A stretch of 64,000 nucleotides of DNA from Glacieibacterium sp965200405 (GTDB taxonomy: Bacteria > Pseudomonadota > Alphaproteobacteria > Sphingomonadales > Sphingomonadaceae), in the NCBI RefSeq assembly GCF_965200405.1, contig NZ_OZ241356.1, forward strand, positions 1,302,001 to 1,366,000, read 5' to 3'. Under the pieces are notes generated by a model, which had not been told where the DNA came from, made no database searches, and saw only the letters and a program-made list of their open reading frames with translations. Each line of letters begins with the position of its first letter. Position 1 is the stretch's first letter. The translations under genes were made by a program, and so were the position numbers. Shown piece after piece: positions 1 through 8,897 of the stretch.

Positions 1-1283
1 GCATTCCGTCCTACGGGGCCTATGGCGCGCGGCGCTGGCTGCGCACCGACCGCCCGGTCAAGCTCGGCGAGCTGGTGAATCCGAACACGCTTCAGGGCAT
101 CGGGCTGCCGCCCGGTCCGCTGACCACCGCCTTCCGGTCGGCCCCGGACCTGTTCTTCTGGCCCAGCCAGGGCGGTACGCTGAACCTGCGTTATCGCTAT
201 CCAGGTGCGCCGTGGCTCAGCAAGGAGGCGTCGCGGCTCGATGTCTCGATCAACGGCCAATATCTGCGGACGCTGGGCTTTGCCGGCGCGCCGTGGTGGA
301 ACCGCTGGATCGGCGCCACCGAGACGGCGACGACGACGTCGCAGGCCAATGTCCTGATCCCCAACTATAATCTGTTCGGCCAGAACGAGCTGACGTTCGA
401 CTATAACCTGGCGCTGGCGAACCAGAAGCGCTGCACCAGCGTCCTGCCGGAGAATGTCCGGACCAGCATCCTGCCCGACAGCACGATCGACCTGACCAAC
501 ACGCATCACGCGGCGCGCATGCCCGACCTCGCGACCTTCGCCGGGGCAGGCTATCCGTTCACCATCTATCCCGACCTGGCGCAGACCGCGGTGCTGGTCC
601 AGCCGAACGCCGGGCCCGACGTCGTGGAGACCTTCCTCGAGATCATGGGCCGTTTCGGTGACTCGACCGGGGTGCCAGCCAGCGCCGTCACGGTGACGCG
701 TACCGCAGACGGCGAGCAACTGGACGGCAAGGACATCCTGGTCATCGGCACCGTCGACATCGCCCGTGGCGGTCCGTTGTTCGCCGAGGCACCGCTGCGC
801 TTTGCCGACGGACGGTTCCAGGTCACCCAGCGCACCCTGCTGCAGCGCGCGTTCTACAGTGTCTCGCCGTACGAGCGGAACCCGGCGTCTGCAGTCAACG
901 GCTTCCTGTACAGCACCGCGACCTTCACCGGCATCACCAGCTTCGAATCGCCGTTCAGCCCCTCCCGCACCGTCGTCGCGGTGCTGGCGACCGATCCGGT
1001 GACGCTGCCGCAGATGATCGCCGGCTTCAGCGAGGTGAAGGTCAACGCGCAGGTCCAGGGCGATCTGTCGGTGGTCGTCGGCGACGGCATGAGCAGCTTT
1101 GCGGTCGGCGACGGCTATTGGGTCGGCGCGCTGCCGATGTGGCTCAGCACCGCCTATTGGCTCAGCCAGCACCCGTTGCTGATGGCGCTCGGCGGCCTGT
1201 TCCTCGCGGTGCTGCTGTCCTACCCGATGTTCCGCTTACTCAAACGACAGGAACGCAAGCGCCTGCAGGCGGCCGAACGATGA
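1..1283 (+). CDS. bcsB: Cellulose synthase regulatory subunit BcsB, C-terminal part (5' end outside window)
   Basis: BcsB is the periplasmic subunit that sits on the BcsA glycosyltransferase and guides the glucan chain across the periplasm. The reading frame is open from base 3, so the N-terminus (signal peptide and first carbohydrate-binding repeat) lies upstream of the window. Visible are BcsB-like beta-sandwich stretches, a CXXX-free periplasmic segment with 'DLFFWPSQGG', and a single C-terminal membrane helix (about the last 40 residues) followed by a short basic tail 'LLKRQERKRLQAAER', as expected for the BcsB anchor. Its TGA overlaps the ATG of bcsC (ATGA). The downstream bcsC-bcsD-bcsZ order makes the assignment firm; bcsA is expected just upstream but cannot be seen. 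Confidence 0.93.
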   Translation, partial: IPSYGAYGARRWLRTDRPVKLGELVNPNTLQGIGLPPGPLTTAFRSAPDLFFWPSQGGTLNLRYRYPGAPWLSKEASRLDVSINGQYLRTLGFAGAPWWNRWIGATETATTTSQANVLIPNYNLFGQNELTFDYNLALANQKRCTSVLPENVRTSILPDSTIDLTNTHHAARMPDLATFAGAGYPFTIYPDLAQTAVLVQPNAGPDVVETFLEIMGRFGDSTGVPASAVTVTRTADGEQLDGKDILVIGTVDIARGGPLFAEAPLRFADGRFQVTQRTLLQRAFYSVSPYERNPASAVNGFLYSTATFTGITSFESPFSPSRTVVAVLATDPVTLPQMIAGFSEVKVNAQVQGDLSVVVGDGMSSFAVGDGYWVGALPMWLSTAYWLSQHPLLMALGGLFLAVLLSYPMFRLLKRQERKRLQAAER

Positions 1284-4200
1284 CGCGCGGTTTTTACCTC
1301 GGCGTCGCGTCGCTGGCCCTGCTGTCCACCGCGGTTGGCGCTCACGCTCAGGTTGCGGGTGTCCAAACGCTGCTCAGCCAGGCCGCCTATTGGCAGGGCA
1401 AGGGGCGGCAGGACCTCGCCAACCAGGCGTACCGCCGCGTGCTGGCGATCGACCCGGCGAACGCGGCGGCGCGTCGCGGCTTGAACGGACCGACGCCTGC
1501 GCCTGCACCTGCGGCTACCAAGCCGCCTGCGGTGAAGCCGACACCTGCTACGCCCGTCGTGCGTGCGCCGGTCCAGCGCCCGGTCGCCGTGGCGACGCCG
1601 GCGCCAAAGCCGGTGCCTGCTCCACGGCCGTCACCCCCCGCCGATGTTGCCGGCGACAGCCGTACCGCCGGCTTCAGGCAACTCAACGCCAACGACCTGG
1701 AGGGCGCGACGCGCGGCTTCCGCCGGGCGCTGGCGCTGCGCCCGAACGATGCCGACGCGCTGGGCGGCATGGGGATCGTCAAGCTGCGGCAGAAGCAGTT
1801 CGCCGAGGCGCGCGATTACCTGACCCGGGCGTCGGCGCGCGGACCGGCGGCGCGATGGGCCGAGGCACTGTCCTCGGCGCGCTTCTATGCCGGGCTCGAC
1901 GAAGCCCGCGCGGCACAATCGTCCGGCCGCATCGACGAGGCCCAGAAGATCGCCGAGGACCTGTCGAATTCGGACTCGCCGCAACGCGGACCGGCGCTCG
2001 AACTGCTCGCCAGCATCTACGAGACCAAGGGCCATTTCGCCGAAGCCGCAGCCCTGTACCAGACGGCGGCCAAGCTGGGCGGCACCGCCCCGGCGTCGGT
2101 GGCGGGGAACGAGCGCCGTGCCACCCGGGCGCAGGCGATGCAGGCGGCGGCGGCGCGCAACGACAGCGAGGCGGAGCGGCTGTTCCAGCTCGGGCTGATG
2201 GAAAGCCCCGGCGATCCGTGGATCCGCTATGACTATGCGCGCTTCCTCGACCAGCGCGGCCGGCGCGGGGAGGTATTGTCGATCATCTCGGCGCTGCCCC
2301 AACTGTCGGGCCCCGAGCCGCTGTACGCCGCCGCGCTGCTGAGCAGCCAGATCGGCCGCGACGTCGCCGCCGATACGCTGATGGCGCGCATCCCGGAAGG
2401 GCAGCGCACGGCGGAAATGCGCGGCTTTGCGGCGGGTCTCAAGATCGATGCGGCGGTCGCGCGCGGCAAGATGCTGGCGGCGCGAGGCGAGGCACCCGAG
2501 GCGATCGCCGCGCTCGGCAAGTTCGCCCGGACACCCGGCCTGACGATGGCCAAGCAGGGCCAGATCGCAGGCGGCCTGCTCGAACTCGGCGACAAGGCAG
2601 GGGCAGCGGCGCTCGCCCAGCAGGCGCTCGCCAGCGGCTCGTCCAATGCCGCGGATTACGAGGGGATCATCCGCGTCCTCGCCCAGACCGGGCAGGACGG
2701 TCTGGCCACTGCAGCGGTCCAGAAGGCCGCGACTGCGGCTGGAACGCTGGGCGGTGGCGAGCGCACCGTGGCACGGCTCAACGGCATCGTCGTCGTCGCA
2801 CAGGCCGACCGCATGCGTGAGGAGGGGCAGTACGCGCCCGCCTTCGACCTGCTCCAGGGGGCATGGCAGGCGTCGCCCGGCAACACCGACATCCTCGGCG
2901 CATTGGCGCGGCTGTACCAGTCGGGCGGGCTACTGCCGCAAGCCGCGCAGACCTTCCAGCTCGTGCTGAAGGAGGCGCCGACCGACAAGGGCGCGCTGAT
3001 CGGCCTGATCGATACCGCGGGCAGCACCGGCGACTATGCCCTTGCCCGCCAGGCGCTCGACCGCGCCGTCAGGCTCGATCCGAACGATTATGCGACGTAT
3101 CTCGCGGCAGCGCGGATGGAGCGTTCGCGCGGCGACGAGGGCGCTTCGTCCCGTTATCTGAAGCGCGCGCGCGAGCTCTACCTCCAGCAGACGCAGGCGA
3201 GCGGCGGCGGCTTCGCCTCGACCAACCCTTTCGCTGCTTCGACCGGCAGCGGCGCGACGCTGGCCAGCGCACCGGTCAACCCGTTCGACCTGGGCCGGTC
3301 ATCGGGCCGCCAGTCGCGCCTGCCCGATGTCCCGGCCGGCGCCGCGGGCTTCGACCGCCTCGGCGAACTGCCGGGCACGCTGCCACGAGGTGGCTCGCAG
3401 CCACGGGACGACGATCGGCCACAGCGGCGTGTCGCGATCGGCGACCCGGTACTGCAGTCGATCTCCGACGACCTCGAGTCACTCGCCTCGAACAGCGGCA
3501 CGCGCGCCGACGTCAAGACCGAGTACCGCCAGCGCAGCGGCGAGGTCGGGTTGAGCAAGTCCCAGACCGTCAGCGGCACTGCCGAACTGTCGACCGGGTT
3601 AGCCGGCGGGCGAGTCTCCGCCAGCGCCACCGCGCTCGCCATCGATGCCGGGCGTCCGGTCGGCTCCGGCCTCGCGCGCTTCGGTCGCAACGCCACCCGC
3701 GAAGCGGAGGGCATCGTCGCGGCAAAGGCCTCGGAGCTGGTCGCCGCCGACACCCAGCAGGCCTCCGGCGTCGCGGTGTCGGCGGGCTATTCCAACGGCT
3801 TCGTCAAGGCCGACGTCGGCACCACGCCGCTCGGCTTCGGCAAGACCGGCATCGTCGGCGGCGTCACCCTGAGCCCGCGGCTGTCGCCCTCGGTCACTGC
3901 CAAGGTCTGGGCGGAGCGCCGCCCGGTCGAAGACAGCGTCGTCGCCTATGCCGGCACCCGCGATCCGGTCAGCGGCGATTTCTGGGGCGCGGTGAGGCGC
4001 GCCGGCGGCGGTGCATCGATGTCCTACGATGTTGGCGGCACCGGGGTTTACGCCGACGGCTCCTACTACGCCTACAAGGGCAGCAACGTCCGCTCCAACC
4101 ACGGCATCCAGGCCAATGTCGGCGGCTACACCCGCGTCTACCGCAACCGCAACTCGACGCTCAGCATCGGCATCAACGGCAATTACCAGGACTATGCCAA

Positions 4201-4606
4201 CGACCAGAACTACTTCACCTATGGCCAAGGCGGCTATTTCAGCCCGCAGAGCTTCCTCAGCATCAGCTTCCCGGTGCATTACAACCTGCGCCAGCCGGGC
4301 GGCTTCGAAGTCGATGTCAACGCCGCGCCGGGCTATCAAAGCTACAACCAGCAATCGACCGCGCTGTACCCGACCGACACCACGGCACAGGCGCGACTGG
4401 ATGCGCTCAAAGCGCTCAATAACGACGTGCGCTCGCGCTTCGACAGCATCAGCCAGACCGGCTTCGGCCTCGCGGCGGGAGGATCGGTCTATTACCCGCT
4501 CAACCCGCGCATGAAAGTCGGCGGCGAGGCGAACTACAACACTTTCGGTGCCTATAACGAGTTCAGGGGCTCTGTCGGCATCAAGCAGGTTCTGGGAGGA
4601 AACTGA
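1280..4606 (+). CDS. bcsC: Cellulose synthase outer-membrane secretin subunit BcsC
   Basis: BcsC is the outer-membrane exit channel for cellulose: a periplasmic TPR solenoid followed by a beta-barrel. The 1108-residue product starts at ATG 1280, inside the bcsB stop. This start gives a clean signal peptide (MTRGFYLGVASLALLSTAVGAHA). The first TPR ('KGRQDLANQAYRRVLAIDPANAAA') is followed by a Pro/Ala-rich linker at about residues 75-130, then repeated TPR units to about residue 690. The barrel domain (BcsC_C family) runs from about 720 to the end, with alternating aromatic strands and a terminal 'GSVGIKQVLGGN'. Length is close to E. coli BcsC (1157). A longer in-frame opening from 1118 is rejected because it would bury the signal peptide and overlap bcsB by 165 bases. 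Confidence 0.95.
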   Translation: MTRGFYLGVASLALLSTAVGAHAQVAGVQTLLSQAAYWQGKGRQDLANQAYRRVLAIDPANAAARRGLNGPTPAPAPAATKPPAVKPTPATPVVRAPVQRPVAVATPAPKPVPAPRPSPPADVAGDSRTAGFRQLNANDLEGATRGFRRALALRPNDADALGGMGIVKLRQKQFAEARDYLTRASARGPAARWAEALSSARFYAGLDEARAAQSSGRIDEAQKIAEDLSNSDSPQRGPALELLASIYETKGHFAEAAALYQTAAKLGGTAPASVAGNERRATRAQAMQAAAARNDSEAERLFQLGLMESPGDPWIRYDYARFLDQRGRRGEVLSIISALPQLSGPEPLYAAALLSSQIGRDVAADTLMARIPEGQRTAEMRGFAAGLKIDAAVARGKMLAARGEAPEAIAALGKFARTPGLTMAKQGQIAGGLLELGDKAGAAALAQQALASGSSNAADYEGIIRVLAQTGQDGLATAAVQKAATAAGTLGGGERTVARLNGIVVVAQADRMREEGQYAPAFDLLQGAWQASPGNTDILGALARLYQSGGLLPQAAQTFQLVLKEAPTDKGALIGLIDTAGSTGDYALARQALDRAVRLDPNDYATYLAAARMERSRGDEGASSRYLKRARELYLQQTQASGGGFASTNPFAASTGSGATLASAPVNPFDLGRSSGRQSRLPDVPAGAAGFDRLGELPGTLPRGGSQPRDDDRPQRRVAIGDPVLQSISDDLESLASNSGTRADVKTEYRQRSGEVGLSKSQTVSGTAELSTGLAGGRVSASATALAIDAGRPVGSGLARFGRNATREAEGIVAAKASELVAADTQQASGVAVSAGYSNGFVKADVGTTPLGFGKTGIVGGVTLSPRLSPSVTAKVWAERRPVEDSVVAYAGTRDPVSGDFWGAVRRAGGGASMSYDVGGTGVYADGSYYAYKGSNVRSNHGIQANVGGYTRVYRNRNSTLSIGINGNYQDYANDQNYFTYGQGGYFSPQSFLSISFPVHYNLRQPGGFEVDVNAAPGYQSYNQQSTALYPTDTTAQARLDALKALNNDVRSRFDSISQTGFGLAAGGSVYYPLNPRMKVGGEANYNTFGAYNEFRGSVGIKQVLGGN

Positions 4607-5061
4607 TGAGTCTCGCCATGATACGGTCGGGTGCAAACGACCTCGACGCCTGGGGCGGCAGGCCCTCGGCGCTCGAATCGTTGCTTACCGAGGAGATCTT
4701 CGCGCAGGCGACGGAGGAGCAGGGACTCAGCTTCTTTGCCGCCGTCGGGGCCCGCATCGCGGCGCGGCATCACCTGCCCGAGAACGCCGGGCTGGTCGAG
4801 CTGGAGGTGGCGATCAACCATGTCTGGCAGGAGCTCGGCCTCGGGCGCGTTGCACTGACCATGGCGCCCGACGGAATCGCCATCGACCATCAGGGCGGCA
4901 CCGGCGGCGGCGCGGCACGGTCGGAAGAATGGCCGCGGGCGGCGGCATCGATGTTGCAGGGCGCCTATGCCGCGTGGTTCCAGGCGATCGGCGGCGCCAC
5001 CCTCAGCACGCGGCTGGTCAAACAGACCAAGGATCGCATCGTCCTGCACCATGGACTTTGA
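4606..5061 (+). CDS. bcsD: Cellulose synthase subunit BcsD
   Basis: The 151-residue product matches BcsD/AcsD in size and character. In Komagataeibacter this family forms periplasmic octamers that help align nascent glucan chains into ordered fibrils. Features seen: acidic N-terminal helix ('LLTEEIFAQATEEQGLSFFA'), 'ARHHLPENAGLVELEVAINHVWQELGLGRV', and a C-terminal 'AAWFQAIGG....LVKQTKDRIVLHH'. ATG 4606 overlaps the bcsC TGA by one base and has a strong GGAGGA ribosome site at 4595-4600. Presence of bcsD assigns this cluster to the type I (bcsD-containing) class of cellulose operons. Its 3' end overlaps the start of bcsZ by 11 bases. Confidence 0.9.
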   Translation: MSLAMIRSGANDLDAWGGRPSALESLLTEEIFAQATEEQGLSFFAAVGARIAARHHLPENAGLVELEVAINHVWQELGLGRVALTMAPDGIAIDHQGGTGGGAARSEEWPRAAASMLQGAYAAWFQAIGGATLSTRLVKQTKDRIVLHHGL

Positions 5062-6133
5062 TCGCCGCGCGCTGTTGCTGGCGACGTCGCTGTTGCTGAC
5101 CTCGGGCTGTGCCAAGGCGAACAGCGACACCGTCCGCCAGCCGGACAAGCCCAGAAGGGGAAAGCCCGCCGCTGTGCCTGCAACGCCTGCACCAACTGTC
5201 GCTCCGCCCGCGGCCCTGGAAGATTGGCTCCACTTCAAGGCGAGCTACCTGCAGTCGGACGGGCGGATCGTCGACACCGGCAACAACGGCATCAGCCACA
5301 GCGAGGGGCAGGGCTATGGCATGTTGTTCGCCGAGCATGCCAACGACCAGGAGGCCTTCAACAGCCTGTCGGGCTGGACCGAGCAGGTCCTCGCGCGCAA
5401 GGACGTCGCCCTGTTCTCGTGGCGCTACGCACCCGCCGAAGCGGTCCCGGTCGCCGACACGAACAATGCGACGGACGGCGATATCCTGATCGCCTGGGCG
5501 CTGATGCGCGCGCATCGGCGTTGGCACCGGCCCGAATATGGCGCGCGGGCAGCGCAGATCCGCGCGGCGATCTCGGCCAACCTGATCCGTCGCCAGGCGG
5601 GGCGGACGCTGCTCCTGCCGGCCCTGACCGGCTTCGTCGCGCCGGGCCGCACGACCGTAAATCCATCCTATTACATCTGGCCGGCGCTCGACCTGTTCCG
5701 CAAGGCCGATGGCGCCGCCAGTGGCTGGGCAGCGCTGATCGCCGACGGCGAGCGTCTGGCCGGCGAGACGCGGTTCGGGCCGTCGCGCTTGCCGAGCGAC
5801 TGGATCGACGTTGCGGATACCGGCGTCGTCGGCCCCGCCGCCGGCAAGCCGCCGCGCTTCGGCTTCGATGCGGTCCGGGTACCGCTGTACCAGACGATGG
5901 GCGGCCGTCGGGCGCTGGCGACCGACGCCATCGGCTATTGGCGCAAGCTCGTCGACAGCGGCGCGTCGATCCCGGCCTGGGTCGACGTCGTTACCGGCGA
6001 AACCGCGCCCTATGCCTTGTCGGCTGGCGGCATGGCGGTTGTCCGCCGGTTGACGGGCTCGACGGCGGCGGGATCGCAGAACGCGACCCGGGACTATTAC
6101 TCCGACGCGCTGTCCCTGCTCGCCCAGCTTTGA
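5051..6133 (+). CDS. bcsZ: Endo-beta-1,4-glucanase BcsZ (glycoside hydrolase family 8)
   Basis: BcsZ cuts beta-1,4-glucan during cellulose export and influences fibril quality. The 360-residue product from ATG 5051 has an N-terminal export signal, 'RRALLLATSLLLTSGC', that could be read as lipoprotein-like (Cys20, but Thr at -3 is a poor lipobox) or Tat-like (Arg-Arg). A short Pro/Ala spacer follows to about residue 55. The GH8 fold is clear: 'NNGISHSEGQGYGMLFA' contains the proton-donor Glu85, 'NNATDGDILIAWAL' lines the cleft, and 'FGFDAVRVPLY' contains the expected catalytic-base Asp by comparison with E. coli BcsZ. It is the last gene of the bcs operon and converges with the phosphatase gene after a 10-base gap. 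Confidence 0.94.
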   Translation: MDFDRRALLLATSLLLTSGCAKANSDTVRQPDKPRRGKPAAVPATPAPTVAPPAALEDWLHFKASYLQSDGRIVDTGNNGISHSEGQGYGMLFAEHANDQEAFNSLSGWTEQVLARKDVALFSWRYAPAEAVPVADTNNATDGDILIAWALMRAHRRWHRPEYGARAAQIRAAISANLIRRQAGRTLLLPALTGFVAPGRTTVNPSYYIWPALDLFRKADGAASGWAALIADGERLAGETRFGPSRLPSDWIDVADTGVVGPAAGKPPRFGFDAVRVPLYQTMGGRRALATDAIGYWRKLVDSGASIPAWVDVVTGETAPYALSAGGMAVVRRLTGSTAAGSQNATRDYYSDALSLLAQL

Positions 6134-6143
6134 AATACGGCGG

Positions 6144-7802
6144 TTACGGCGCCGGGCAGGTGGTCGCGGCGCCACGATCGAGGTCGAGGCAGCGTCCATC
6201 GACCTGCGGCGCCGGAATGTGGAGCAGACCTGCCAGGGTCGGCGCGATGTCGACCGTCTCGACCGGCAGCGATTGTTCGAAGCCGCTGGCACCGGGCCAC
6301 CAGAACAGCATCGGCACGCGGCGGTCGTAGTTCCACGGGCTGCCGTGGCCGCCGACGGTGTCGCCATAGGCCGATGGCGAGCCGCTGGTCGTATAGGGTC
6401 GGTAGGCGACCAGTATGTCACCGCTTCGGACGGCGTCGGTGCTTTCGTGGAAACGCTCGAGCAGCGACAGTTCATCTACCGGCGTACCGGGACGGGGCAC
6501 CGCGGCCATCGCCTCAGCCCTGGTGAAGACCGCGACGACATCGGGCCGGGCGCGCAGCCGCTTGATGGTCGCGGCCTGGATCCGGGCGTTCAACGCCGCA
6601 TCGGGGCTGCCGAAGCCGACGATGTTGATCTGCTCAGGGTCGCCGGCGAGCGGGACATAGTCGAGGTGAAACTCGGCCTGGATCGCGCGACCGACTTCGT
6701 CGACGATGTTGCCGACCGGGCGGGTTGCGGCGAAGCCGCGCTGGGCGGCGCGTTCCGGGGCATCCGAACCACCGTGGTCGGCGCTCAGCACCACTACCAC
6801 CGGCACCTTCAGCGCCGTCAGCCGGGCAAGGAACACCCCGAGCGCGCGGTCGAGATGGGCGAGCTGGTCGCACATCTCCGGGCCGCCCTGGCCGTAGCGA
6901 TGGCCGACATAATCGGTGGCGCTCAGGCTGACCGCGAGCAGGTCCGGCGCCGCGCCGCGACCCAGCTTGAAATGGTCGAGGAACTGCGTCGCGAGGTCGA
7001 GCGTGATCTGGTCGAAGGCTGGCGAGGCACGCAGATACTTCAGGTTGGCCGGGTCGTTCCAGCTCCCCTCATAGCCCTGCGGTGGCAGCGTGTGCTTGAT
7101 CGCCAGCGTGCCGAACGTGTCCGTGCCGCCGACGACGCAGCGCTTGTCGATCGGCTTCCAGGCCGGCGGCGTGACGCGCCACCGCTTGATCAGCGCCGCG
7201 TTGAATGCTGCCACCGGTGCCAGGCGGGCATCGGCAGTGGTCCCGGCGGGCACGGAGGTGGTGAAGGCGCGCTCGTCGTCCCACCAGAACACGCCGTCGG
7301 GATTGTGCCCGGCCATCATGATCGCGGCGCGGTCCTTGCCCGACACGGCATAGACCCGGCTGTGCGGGTCGGCGGCCTTCATCCACTCGCCGAGGGTCGG
7401 GACCTTGAGGTTGGCAGGACCGCGCGGCGCAGTCTCGCGGCCCGGCACCGGACCTGCCGGGTCATACACGCAATAGACCTGCGAGCCGACCTCGGGATCG
7501 TACCAGTTGTTGGCGATGATGCCGGTAGCGGCGGGATGATGGCCGGTCAGCAGCGTCGAATGTCCGGGGCAGGTCTCGGTCGCTGCATGGCTTTGATAGC
7601 CGTTCGGATAGACCACCCCGGAGGCAAGCTGCTTGAGACCGCCGGTGAAGGTCGAGCGATACTGGTCGAACAGCCCGGCGCTGAACTGGTCGATCGAGAT
7701 GACCACGACGAGGCGCGGCGCCGGCGGTGGTGCTGCCGCGGCGGCGGCAGACAGGCCAAGCGCCAGTGCGGCAGCCGCGATCCGGCGTATTCCATTCAGC
7801 AT
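6144..7802 (-). CDS. phoK: Secreted PhoK/PafA-type alkaline phosphatase
   Basis: The product is a 552-residue member of the alkaline phosphatase superfamily, close in length and motifs to PhoK of Sphingomonas and PafA of Bacteroidetes, which release phosphate from many monoesters using a threonine nucleophile. ATG 7802 is chosen because AAGAGG lies 7 bases upstream and it opens a signal peptide (to about residue 24); a GTG opening 24 bases earlier lacks these. Metal and catalytic motifs: 'VVISIDQF' (Asp38), 'ATETCPGHSTLLTG' (probable nucleophile Thr77), 'SATDYVGHRYG', 'LSADHGGSD' and 'VGGHGSPWN'. It is convergent with bcsZ and apparently monocistronic. No Pho box was recognised upstream. The symbol reflects family resemblance only. 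Confidence 0.85.
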   Translation of the reverse strand: MLNGIRRIAAAALALGLSAAAAAAPPPAPRLVVVISIDQFSAGLFDQYRSTFTGGLKQLASGVVYPNGYQSHAATETCPGHSTLLTGHHPAATGIIANNWYDPEVGSQVYCVYDPAGPVPGRETAPRGPANLKVPTLGEWMKAADPHSRVYAVSGKDRAAIMMAGHNPDGVFWWDDERAFTTSVPAGTTADARLAPVAAFNAALIKRWRVTPPAWKPIDKRCVVGGTDTFGTLAIKHTLPPQGYEGSWNDPANLKYLRASPAFDQITLDLATQFLDHFKLGRGAAPDLLAVSLSATDYVGHRYGQGGPEMCDQLAHLDRALGVFLARLTALKVPVVVVLSADHGGSDAPERAAQRGFAATRPVGNIVDEVGRAIQAEFHLDYVPLAGDPEQINIVGFGSPDAALNARIQAATIKRLRARPDVVAVFTRAEAMAAVPRPGTPVDELSLLERFHESTDAVRSGDILVAYRPYTTSGSPSAYGDTVGGHGSPWNYDRRVPMLFWWPGASGFEQSLPVETVDIAPTLAGLLHIPAPQVDGRCLDLDRGAATTCPAP

Positions 7803-7898
7803 CGACGAACCTCTTGAGCCGCGCACCCGATCTGCGACCAGCGTAGCGCAATGCCATCGGCCAGCGATATTGCAATCGCGTGACCATGGCGGTGAAGC

Positions 7899-8354
7899 TC
7901 AGGCGATCGCCCGCAATGCGGTGCGCAACTGCGTCGCGCCGCCGGGCGACAGGCTGCGCTCGACCTCGCCATGCGTCGCGATCCAGATCGGCGCGGCCTG
8001 CGCCAGGACGGCTTGCCCGGCCATAGTCAGCGCCAGCAGGCGGCTGCGGCGGTCGGCGGGATCGGTCGTTACGGTCAGCAGGCCGCGACGCTCCAATGGC
8101 TTCAGATTGGCAGTCAGGGTCGTCCGGTCCATCGCCAGCAGCGCCGCCACCGAACCGATCGACGGCGGGTGCGGCCGATTCAGCGAGATCAGCAGCGAGA
8201 ACTGTCCGCTGGTGATGCCCAGCGGTCGAAACACCTCGTCGAAGCGCCGCGCCAGCGCCCGCGCTGCGCGCTGGGTGTGCAGGCACAGGCAATGGTCGCG
8301 CACCAGCAGCGTCGTCTCGAACGCGACATCGTCAAGTTTTGCAGGATTTTTCAC
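7899..8354 (-). CDS. MarR-family transcriptional regulator
   Basis: This 151-residue winged-helix protein has the MarR layout: N-terminal dimerisation helix ('CLCLHTQRAARALARRFDEVF'), 'LGITSGQFSLL', recognition helix region 'MDRTTLTANLKPLERRGLL', and the wing 'DPADRRSRLLALT'. MarR proteins usually repress a divergent operon and themselves and are released by a small ligand or by oxidation. The start is a GTG at 8354 with no clear ribosome site; no better start exists before the DNA-binding domain. The gene diverges from the VOC/DUF1428/DUF899 operon, and a GTTGATATCAAC palindrome lies 11 bases upstream of its start, so autoregulation and control of that operon are likely. The ligand is unknown. 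Confidence 0.88.
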   Translation of the reverse strand: MKNPAKLDDVAFETTLLVRDHCLCLHTQRAARALARRFDEVFRPLGITSGQFSLLISLNRPHPPSIGSVAALLAMDRTTLTANLKPLERRGLLTVTTDPADRRSRLLALTMAGQAVLAQAAPIWIATHGEVERSLSPGGATQLRTALRAIA

Positions 8355-8365
8355 TGAATATTTGT

Positions 8366-8377
8366 GTTGATATCAAC
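8366..8377. promoter_or_regulatory. Perfect 12-bp palindrome GTTGATATCAAC, candidate MarR operator
   Basis: The palindrome is in the AT-rich 93-base gap between the divergent marR-like gene and the VOC operon. Size, symmetry and position match MarR-family operators. Its inner TTGATA could also act as a -35 box toward the operon, with a weak TAGGCT 17 bases further on, so binding here would block transcription. The role is inferred from position. Confidence 0.6.
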
Positions 8378-8447
8378 GTAATATGTCAATAGGCTTGAGC
8401 TACAGATTCGGCACAACCAGACGGACGTGATGCCGCAGGGAGGGACA

Positions 8448-8897
8448 ATGGCCAGGAAGATCTTCGTCAATCTGCCGGTGAGCGACGTCGCAAAGTCGAC
8501 GACGTTCTACCGCGCCATCGGCGGCAGCTTGAACCCACAGTTCAGCAACGCCGAAACCTCCTCGATGGTCTTTTCCGAGGATGTCACCGTGATGCTGTTG
8601 AGCCATGCCCGGTTTAGCGACTTCGCGCCGCGGCCGATCGCAGATGCGCGATCGGCGACTGCAGTGCTGCTGGCCTTTTCGGAGGACAGCCGTGCCGGTG
8701 TCGATGCGACCATAGAGGCGGGTGTCGCTGCCGGAGGTCGTGGCGATCCGTCGCCGAGCCAGGATCACGGCTTTATGTACGGCCGCAGCCTCGAGGATCC
8801 CGACGGACATGTCCTCGAGTTCATGTGGCTCGATCTGGCCGCGATGAATGCCGCAATGTCGGCATCGACGCCGGCGGCAACAGGAGACGCTCAATGA
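8448..8897 (+). CDS. VOC-family protein (glyoxalase/extradiol dioxygenase fold)
   Basis: The 149-residue product is a single vicinal-oxygen-chelate unit: 'KIFVNLPVSDVAKSTTFYRAIGG' opens the first beta-alpha-beta-beta-beta module, and 'FMYGRSLEDPDGHVLEFMWLD' closes the second, with the typical late Glu metal-ligand position. VOC proteins isomerise, cleave or bind small electrophiles or antibiotics; nothing here fixes the substrate. ATG 8448 is preferred over an upstream GTG because GGGAGGG lies directly before it. It is the first gene of a five-gene operon divergent from marR, and its TGA overlaps the next start (ATGA). Confidence 0.85.
   Translation: MARKIFVNLPVSDVAKSTTFYRAIGGSLNPQFSNAETSSMVFSEDVTVMLLSHARFSDFAPRPIADARSATAVLLAFSEDSRAGVDATIEAGVAAGGRGDPSPSQDHGFMYGRSLEDPDGHVLEFMWLDLAAMNAAMSASTPAATGDAQ

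Noticed and set aside
6219..7817. Long plus-strand open frame (532 codons) opposite the phosphatase gene
   Set aside because: It is the antisense shadow of a gene with clear catalytic motifs; its translation is Arg/Gly/Ala-rich with no recognisable domain. The same applies to 18987-20729, 26898-28472, 55283-56701 and similar frames, all caused by high GC.
7803..7826. Upstream GTG start for the PhoK-like phosphatase
   Set aside because: ATG 7802 has a good ribosome site and opens the signal peptide directly; the extension has neither.
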